Source: Streptomyces diastatochromogenes (GTDB lineage: Bacteria > Actinomycetota > Actinomycetes > Streptomycetales > Streptomycetaceae). Taken from it: 64,000 nucleotides of DNA. The notes under the pieces are model-generated. The model was not told the DNA's origin. It did no database searches and saw only the letters and a program-made list of their open reading frames with translations. The position numbers and the translations under genes are program-made. The stretch spans positions 214,536 to 278,535 of the forward strand of contig NZ_MCGQ01000009.1 in assembly GCF_002242805.1 (NCBI RefSeq), written 5' to 3'. Below, one piece after another: positions 58,691 through 64,000 of the stretch; position 1 is the stretch's first letter, and every line of letters starts with the position of its first letter.

Positions 58691-60361
58691 TCAGACCTCG
58701 TACGGCTGGACGACGATGAAGTTGCCGGGCGCGCCCCGGAACTGCAGGTTGACGCTCTCGCCGGTGTCGCCCGGGTAGGCGTTGCGGCGCATCCGGACCT
58801 GGCTGGAGACGATCACCTGGGAGGCGGCCGACCAGGCGACCACCGCGTTGCAGTCGGCGAAGGTCGTGGGCGTCACGGGCAGCACGACGGGCGTGCCGTG
58901 CGTCTTGACGACGATCGTGCCGGTGCCCTGGAACTGCATGGTGAACAGCGCGCCGCCGGGGATGCCGTGCCCTTCGATCCGGCGGACCTCGTACTGGAGG
59001 CTCTCGTCGAAGGCGAGGACGTTCTCCGAGGAGACGCAGATCGCGTCGCCCTGCAGCTCGACGGGGTGCAGGTAGGTGGAGTTCTCGGCGAGGAACACCT
59101 GGCCCTGGCCGGTGCAGCGCATCAGCTGCATCTCCTGGCCGGTCGCGTTGCCGACGAGCCGCCCGGCGAACCCGGCGCCCTTGTAGCCGAAGTCGACCTT
59201 GCCCTGGTAGAGCACCATGCTGCCCTGCCGGGCCAGCACGGGCTGCCCGCCGATGCCGAGGTCGACCCGGACGAGCTTCGAGTTCTGCTGCGTCCAGCGC
59301 TGCCCGGTGGGCGTCTCCTTGAACGCCTGGAGCGCGGCCGACACACCGGCACCGCCCTGGGGAGCGCCCTGCGGCACTCCGTAGGGGGCTGCCTGCTGGC
59401 CGGGGACCTGGCCGCCGTAGGGCGGCTGCTGGCCGTAGCCCGGGGGCATGGGCGCGCCCGGCTGGCCACCGTAGGAGGGCTGCTGGCCGTAGCCCGGAGG
59501 CATCGGCGCGCCGGGCTGGCCGCCGTACGACGGCTGCTGCGGCGGCTGGCCGTAGGGCGCGGGCGCCGGGGCCGGCGGATGGACCGTGCCGCCGGGGGGC
59601 GGGGTCAGGGGGGCGACGATCGTCGGCGCCGCGTGCACGTTCGGCACGGGCGCCGGGGCCGGGGGCGCGGGTGCGGCCGGCGGCGCGAATCCCTGCGGAG
59701 CGGGCGCCGGCGCGGGGGCGGGTGCCGGTGCGGCCGGGGCGCCGAACGCGGGCGGCGGGCCGGCCTGTGCGGGCGGGGCGAAACCGGGGGCGGCGCCGGA
59801 CTGCGGCTGCTGCGGGGCGGCGGGCGCCTCCTCCTCCATCACCTCGCCGCCGAAGTTCTTCAGCAGCGCCTCCAGGCCGCCGTCGAAGCCCTGCCCGACC
59901 GCGGCGAACCGCCACACGTCCTTGAAGTAGAAGTCACCGAGCATCACGGCCCGCTCGGTGGAGAACTCCGAGCCGTTGAAGGAGTACCGCGCGACCTCCT
60001 CGCCGCCCGCCACGATGCGCACGTATCCGGGATCGATCTGCGACATCTGCCCGGCACCGTCGATGGTCGCCGTGAAGGACAGCTTGCGGATGTGGGAGGG
60101 GATCCGGTCCAGGGTGACCCGGAACGACTCCGTGTCGCCCGACTGGGCACCCAGCAGCTGGATGGACTCCTCCGGGGACTTCGGCTGGTTGAAGAAGACG
60201 AAGTACTGGTCGTCCGAGAGACGCTCGTCGGCGTCCAGACCGAAGCAGCTGATGTCGAAGGTCAGTCCGGGGGCGGAGATCTGCACACCTACGTACAGAT
60301 CCGTGCCCGCCGTGAGGTCACCGACCTTGGCCTTGTGGCCGCGTTGGAATTCCCTGGCCAT
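58691..60361 (-). CDS. TerD-AIM24 fusion protein
   Basis: A 556-aa protein of three parts. Residues 1-175 are a TerD domain (tellurite resistance/stress family) with the calcium-site region GVQISAPGLTFDISCFGLD and DQYFVFFNQPKSPEES. Residues ~176-335 form a Pro/Ala/Gln-rich disordered linker with two copies of PSYGGQPGAPMPPGYGQQ. Residues 345-556 are an AIM24 domain (LARQGSMVLYQGKVDFGYKG, LMRCTGQGQVFLAENS, CNAVVAWSAASQV). It is the first gene of the operon; the ATG at 60361 is the family start. TerD proteins take part in metal and phage-related stress responses. Confidence 0.9.
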   Translation of the reverse strand: MAREFQRGHKAKVGDLTAGTDLYVGVQISAPGLTFDISCFGLDADERLSDDQYFVFFNQPKSPEESIQLLGAQSGDTESFRVTLDRIPSHIRKLSFTATIDGAGQMSQIDPGYVRIVAGGEEVARYSFNGSEFSTERAVMLGDFYFKDVWRFAAVGQGFDGGLEALLKNFGGEVMEEEAPAAPQQPQSGAAPGFAPPAQAGPPPAFGAPAAPAPAPAPAPAPQGFAPPAAPAPPAPAPVPNVHAAPTIVAPLTPPPGGTVHPPAPAPAPYGQPPQQPSYGGQPGAPMPPGYGQQPSYGGQPGAPMPPGYGQQPPYGGQVPGQQAAPYGVPQGAPQGGAGVSAALQAFKETPTGQRWTQQNSKLVRVDLGIGGQPVLARQGSMVLYQGKVDFGYKGAGFAGRLVGNATGQEMQLMRCTGQGQVFLAENSTYLHPVELQGDAICVSSENVLAFDESLQYEVRRIEGHGIPGGALFTMQFQGTGTIVVKTHGTPVVLPVTPTTFADCNAVVAWSAASQVIVSSQVRMRRNAYPGDTGESVNLQFRGAPGNFIVVQPYEV

Positions 60362-60490
60362 GCGTTACGACCGTCCCCCATCCCGAATGTGAGTGCGTCG
60401 CGCCAGGCTAACGGCAAACCCCGACAACGGACGCAGTCGGTACAGACCCGGTACACAACCGCGAGCGGCGGAGGACGTACGGCGCCCGGC

Positions 60491-61087
60491 TCACTCCCCG
60501 CGCGCGCCGGGCACATGCGGCAGCCGCTCGGCCGCCACCACCCCTTCGAGGTAACCACGGGCCCGCTCGGTGCGCGGGTAGGACTCCAGCAGCCGCCAGA
60601 AGTCCGGCCCGTGACCGGGCACCAGCAGATGCGCCAGCTCATGGCAGAGCACGTAGTCGACGACGTACTCCGGCATCCCCTGCAGCCGGTGCGAGAGCCG
60701 GATGCTGCCCTCGGCCGGGGTGCACGAACCCCACCGGGTGTTCTGGTTGGTGACCCAGCGCACGGAGGCGGGGCGCGCCCGGCCGTCGAAGTACTGGGCC
60801 GACAGCCGCTCGGCGCGCTCGGTCAGCTCCGCGTCGCCCAGCACCCGTTTGCTCTCCTGGGCGGCCAGTTTGTCGAGCATGACGGTCACCCAGCGCTGCT
60901 CCTCCGCCTCGGACATCCGGGCGGGGATCAGCACGACGGTGCGATCGCCCTCGCGGTACGCGGAGACCGTGCGGCGGCGCCGGGTACTCCTGCGGACCTC
61001 GATCGCGCTCGCCCCCGAGCCGCTCGGCGGCTGGCTCGTCGTGCTGCGCTGTGACTTTCCGGCGCGGTGCAGGGGGTCGGCGGGCAC
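60491..61087 (-). CDS. YgjP-like (M48/WLM-type) metallopeptidase
   Basis: A 198-aa protein of the SprT/YgjP-like group. The zinc motif is CHELAHLLVPGHGPDFW, an HExxH followed by a third His. The segment TRWGSCTPAEGSIRLSHRL is characteristic of the family. E. coli YgjP is the remembered relative; a DNA-repair protease role by analogy to SprT is inference. GTG 61087 is the family-consistent start, with a weak ribosome binding site. It is divergent from the ThiF-like gene over a 290-bp gap. Confidence 0.82.
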   Translation of the reverse strand: MPADPLHRAGKSQRSTTSQPPSGSGASAIEVRRSTRRRRTVSAYREGDRTVVLIPARMSEAEEQRWVTVMLDKLAAQESKRVLGDAELTERAERLSAQYFDGRARPASVRWVTNQNTRWGSCTPAEGSIRLSHRLQGMPEYVVDYVLCHELAHLLVPGHGPDFWRLLESYPRTERARGYLEGVVAAERLPHVPGARGE

Positions 61088-61164
61088 GCCCCGACGTTAC
61101 CCGCTGCACAGCGCCGAAGTCCCGGCTCCGGGACGGTTCGATGCCGATGCCCCACCATGCGTTT

Positions 61165-61215
61165 GATTTGTACGACCGATATGTCCGACTGGTGCGGCCG
61201 ATTCGTACGACGATC
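61165..61215. promoter_or_regulatory. Direct repeat in divergent gap
   Basis: GATTTGTACGACCGAT (61165-61180) and GATTCGTACGACGATC (61200-61215) repeat at 35-bp spacing in the YgjP/ThiF promoter region. It may be an operator. No other element was found in the 290-bp gap. Confidence 0.3.
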
Positions 61216-61377
61216 ATCCCCCGCCTGTGGACAACGCCCGCCACCCGTCAGCACGTCCCGGCATGCTGGCAGACGTCGACAGAGCACGACCGGCTCCACC
61301 GACAACACGGATGTCCATCGACATCCACTCGCTCAAGGAATGTTTCAGGGCAATTCACGCGATACGGGGGACCTGTC

Positions 61378-62592
61378 ATGCACCCGATGGTGAAACCCGC
61401 GCTGCGGCGCGGCTGGCGCGACCTCAACACCGTGCAGTTCGGGATGACTCCGGCGCACGCGATGACACTGGGACCGATGGACACGGCCACCGGCAGCTTC
61501 CTGGAACTGCTCAACGGCACCCGCGCCCTCCCCCTGCTGCGCGAGGAGGGCCGGCGCATGGACCTGCAGGAAGACCACGTCGACGCACTCCTCGACCGGC
61601 TGGCCCGGGCCGGCCTGCTCGACGACACGCGCGGCGGCGGACCGGCCGCCGACACCCTGCGCGAGAAGACGGACGTCCTGGAGCGGCTGCGCCCCGACCT
61701 CGCCTCGCTCTCCCTGAGCACCCCCGAACCCGGCGGCGCCCTCGGCCGGCTCGCGGCCCGCCGCTCCCTGCGGGTGCAGGTCCGGGGCGCGGGGCGGGTC
61801 GGCGCCGTACTGGCCTCGGTACTGTCCGGGGCAGGCATCGGCGAGGTCGACGTGCGCGACGTGGGACGCGTGGAACCGTGGGACGTGGCCCCGGGCGGGC
61901 TGCCCGCCGAGTCCCTCCGAGAGCGCCGGGACACAGCGGCACGGGCAGCAGTCCGCCGCGCCGCCCCCGACCGCCCACCGCGCCACACCCGCTCCACCCG
62001 CTGCGGCACGGAGGATCCCGGACTCTCCCTGGTGATCCTCACCCCCCGGGACGACGTCGCCGTGCACACACCGGACCCGTTCGCCGCCGAACCGCTCATG
62101 GCCTCCGGAACGCCCCATCTCTACGCAGGCGTCGTGGAAGGCACCGGAGTCGTCGGACCGCTCGTCCTGCCCGGCGAGACGAGCTGCGCCGGCTGCCTGC
62201 ACCAGGACCGCACGGACCGGGACCCTGCCTGGCCCCGCCTGGTCGCCCAGTGGCGCTCCGGAAAGGCCCGCCGCGTGGGCGCCTGCGACCTGGCGCTTGC
62301 CACGACGGTCGCGGGACTGGCCGCCGCACACGCCCTCGCCTTCCTCGACGGGGCGTCGCCGTCCAGCGCGGGCGCCCGCTGGGAGACGTCCCTGCCCCGT
62401 CTGAACTGGCGTTCCCGGCCGGTGCGGCCACACCCGGCGTGCGGGTGCGGGGCGGCGGAGAGAGGAAAGGGGGAACACTCCTCAACCGACGGGGAGCCGC
62501 GCGAGACAATGGCGGTGCAACGGCCGACGACGGTGCGACGAAGCAAGGCAGGCGCGGCGCGGCCGACTGGGACTTGGAGGGCGCATGTCTGA
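61378..62592 (+). CDS. ThiF/E1-like (UBA-superfamily) protein
   Basis: A 404-aa protein with an N-terminal ~120-residue domain resembling the leader-peptide-binding part of TOMM/azoline biosynthesis proteins, followed by an E1-like Rossmann domain: VRGAGRVGAVLASVLSGAG at 136-154 and acidic residues DVRDVGRVEPWD. Cysteine pairs CAGC (near 280) and CGC (near 360) may bind zinc. The catalytic cysteine and the canonical Arg of active E1/ThiF enzymes were not found, so a binding or regulatory role is likely (inference). No YcaO partner or precursor peptide is seen nearby. ATG 61378 has GGGGGA upstream. It overlaps the ABC1 gene by 8 bp. Confidence 0.8.
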   Translation: MHPMVKPALRRGWRDLNTVQFGMTPAHAMTLGPMDTATGSFLELLNGTRALPLLREEGRRMDLQEDHVDALLDRLARAGLLDDTRGGGPAADTLREKTDVLERLRPDLASLSLSTPEPGGALGRLAARRSLRVQVRGAGRVGAVLASVLSGAGIGEVDVRDVGRVEPWDVAPGGLPAESLRERRDTAARAAVRRAAPDRPPRHTRSTRCGTEDPGLSLVILTPRDDVAVHTPDPFAAEPLMASGTPHLYAGVVEGTGVVGPLVLPGETSCAGCLHQDRTDRDPAWPRLVAQWRSGKARRVGACDLALATTVAGLAAAHALAFLDGASPSSAGARWETSLPRLNWRSRPVRPHPACGCGAAERGKGEHSSTDGEPRETMAVQRPTTVRRSKAGAARPTGTWRAHV

Positions 62593-63955
62593 TCTTCCCC
62601 GGAAGGCGGTCACCCGTACCGCCAAGCTCGCCGCGCTCCCGCTCGGCTTCGCAGGCCGGGCGACCTGGGGGCTGGGCAAGCGGATCGTGGGCGAGTCCGC
62701 GGAGATCGTCGGCCGGGAGCTGCAACAGCGCACCGCGGAGCAGCTGTTCAAAGTCCTCGGGGAGTTGAAGGGCGGAGCCATGAAATTCGGGCAGGCCCTG
62801 TCCGTCTTCGAGTCCGCCCTCCCGGAGGAGGTCGCCGGTCCCTACCGCGCGGCACTGACCAAACTCCAGGACGCGGCTCCGCCGATGCCGACCCGCACGG
62901 TGCACGCGGTGCTCGAGGAGCGGCTGGGAGCGGACTGGCGGGACCTGTTCCTGGAGTTCGAGGACAAACCGGCGGCCGCGGCCTCCATCGGGCAGGTGCA
63001 CCGGGCGGTGTGGCACGACGGCCGTGAGGTGGCGGTCAAGGTGCAGTACCCGGGCGCGGGCGAGGCCCTGCTGTCCGACCTGAGTCAACTGAGCCGTTTC
63101 GCCCGGCTGTTGGGGCCGCTCATCCCCGGCATGGACATCAAGCCGCTGATCGCGGAGATGCGGGACCGCGTCTCCGAGGAACTGGACTACGCGCTGGAAG
63201 CCCAGGCCCAGGACGCCCACGCGCAGGAGTTCGCGGACGACCCGGACGTGGTGGTCCCGGCCGTGGTGCACCAGTGCGACCAGATCCTGGTCACGGAGTG
63301 GATCGACGGGATCCCGCTGTCGGAGATCATCACGGACGGCACCGAGGAGCAGCGCGACCGTGCCGGCCAGCTCCTGGCCCGCTTCCTGTTCTCCGGACCG
63401 GCCCGCACCGGCCTGCTGCACGCCGATCCGCACCCCGGCAACTTCCGTCTGCTGCCCGGCGGCCCGGACGGCGACGACGACTGGCGCCTGGGCGTCCTGG
63501 ACTTCGGCACGGTCGACCGGCTCCCGGGCGGCCTGCCCTCACCGATCGGCATCTCACTGCGGATGACCCTGGACGGCGAGGCGGAGACCGTCTACGAGCT
63601 GCTGTGCACGGAGGGGTTCGTCAAGGACTCCATAGAGCTGGACCCCGACGCGGTCCTCGACTACCTGCTGCCGATCATCGAGCCGGCCCGGGTCGACGCG
63701 TTCACCTTCACCCGCTCGTGGATGCGCAGCCAGGCCGCCCGCATCGCCGACCCCCGCTCCCCCGCCTACCAGCTGGGCAAACAGCTCAACCTGCCGCCGG
63801 CCTATCTGCTGATACACCGGGTGACGCTGAGCACCATCGGCGTGCTGTGCCAACTGGGAGCCACGGTACGGCTGCGCGAGGAACTGGAGGAGTGGCTGCC
63901 CGGGTTCGCACTCGAGGACGAATGGACCGAGGAGGAACCGGCGGCGGAGGCCTGA
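62585..63955 (+). CDS. ABC1/AarF (UbiB-like) kinase family protein
   Basis: A 456-aa atypical protein kinase-like fold. The KxGQ motif is in AMKFGQALSVFESALPEE. The Ala-rich loop AAAASIGQVH, the Lys in VAVKVQYPG, the segment HADPHPGNF and the metal site VLDFGTVDRL are all present. Members hydrolyse ATP and support isoprenoid quinone biosynthesis (UbiB) or stress resistance. ATG 62585 has GGAGGG and overlaps the end of the preceding gene, so the two are coupled. The following 45 bp to the window end hold only short direct repeats and no gene start. Confidence 0.9.
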   Translation: MSDLPRKAVTRTAKLAALPLGFAGRATWGLGKRIVGESAEIVGRELQQRTAEQLFKVLGELKGGAMKFGQALSVFESALPEEVAGPYRAALTKLQDAAPPMPTRTVHAVLEERLGADWRDLFLEFEDKPAAAASIGQVHRAVWHDGREVAVKVQYPGAGEALLSDLSQLSRFARLLGPLIPGMDIKPLIAEMRDRVSEELDYALEAQAQDAHAQEFADDPDVVVPAVVHQCDQILVTEWIDGIPLSEIITDGTEEQRDRAGQLLARFLFSGPARTGLLHADPHPGNFRLLPGGPDGDDDWRLGVLDFGTVDRLPGGLPSPIGISLRMTLDGEAETVYELLCTEGFVKDSIELDPDAVLDYLLPIIEPARVDAFTFTRSWMRSQAARIADPRSPAYQLGKQLNLPPAYLLIHRVTLSTIGVLCQLGATVRLREELEEWLPGFALEDEWTEEEPAAEA

Positions 63956-64000
63956 TCGGGGGTACGGGGGTACGGGTCCTCCGGGCTGCCGGGCTGCCGG

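Noticed and set aside
61227..62768. A plus-strand frame beginning MSIDIHSLKECF upstream of the ThiF gene
   Set aside because: It continues as an Arg/Pro-rich shadow through the ThiF gene. The short start alone could be a leader peptide but has no supporting signal.
63956..64000. Possible start of a following gene, such as wblC
   Set aside because: Only short direct repeats are present. The expected S. coelicolor neighbour would lie beyond the window.

Overview
The window is a very G+C-rich actinomycete chromosome segment, almost certainly Streptomyces. Codon third positions are nearly all G or C, GTG starts and 4-bp ATGA/GTGA gene overlaps are common, and the gene content includes wblE, sigH with its anti-sigma factor, dasR, sigR-rsrA, epi-isozizaene synthase with CYP170A1, and nrdABS with a B12 riboswitch. 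From memory, the order matches the S. coelicolor core region around SCO5190-SCO5250 read backwards. Most of the window is therefore conserved core chromosome with a few local differences.

Layout. 1-4.2 kb: reductase/TetR pair, then a polyprenyl diphosphate synthase beside a Family 2B-type encapsulin shell gene carrying a cyclic-nucleotide-binding domain. 4.5-8 kb: Amidase_2 protein, PLP enzyme, Na+/H+ antiporter, UBP zinc finger. 8-13.6 kb: regulatory block (SigH and its anti-sigma, lipid kinase, WblE with a CRP-like site, PdtaS-type histidine kinase). 13.8-19.2 kb: TetR/SDR pair, nagB, dasR, and a DUF3311/SSS transporter pair. DasR-type operators lie at three places, and the dasABCD genes that I recall between dasR and nagB in S. 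coelicolor are absent. 19.3-22.9 kb: one large membrane-anchored NACHT/STAND NTPase, the most accessory-looking gene. 23.1-28 kb: class Ia ribonucleotide reductase operon with two NrdR boxes and a cobalamin riboswitch. 28-30.5 kb: albaflavenone genes. 30.8-36.5 kb: peptide deformylase, a TPR protein, two HD-domain membrane proteins, and the SigR-RsrA thiol stress switch with its own sigma-R promoter.

36.5-45.7 kb: hydrolase/SRAP pair, M50 peptidase, aroA, rsgA, SMR exporter, TetR, hisN, PAP2 membrane enzyme, CBS protein, and a Fur-family regulator (CatR type) with a 25-bp palindrome upstream. 45.7-48 kb: two identical initiator tRNA genes flanking a Sel1/TPR repeat protein. 48-57.2 kb: UPF0182 membrane protein, PPA1309 protein, PDZ/Lon-type protease, a 57-aa membrane protein, moaE, an NAD-dependent epimerase-like protein, DUF2342 metalloprotease and a Nudix hydrolase. 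57.2-60.4 kb: an operon of one TerD-AIM24 fusion and two further AIM24 proteins. 60.5-64 kb: YgjP-type metallopeptidase, a ThiF/E1-like protein and an ABC1 kinase.

Themes. Stress and redox control recurs: SigH, SigR/RsrA, a CatR-like regulator, WblE, TerD. Isoprenoid metabolism appears twice: a probably encapsulated prenyl synthase, and the sesquiterpene synthase with its P450. The strongest candidates for little-described biology are the encapsulin/prenyl synthase pair, the NACHT protein and the TerD/AIM24 operon. Functional calls come from recognised motifs and remembered homologues. No database search was possible.
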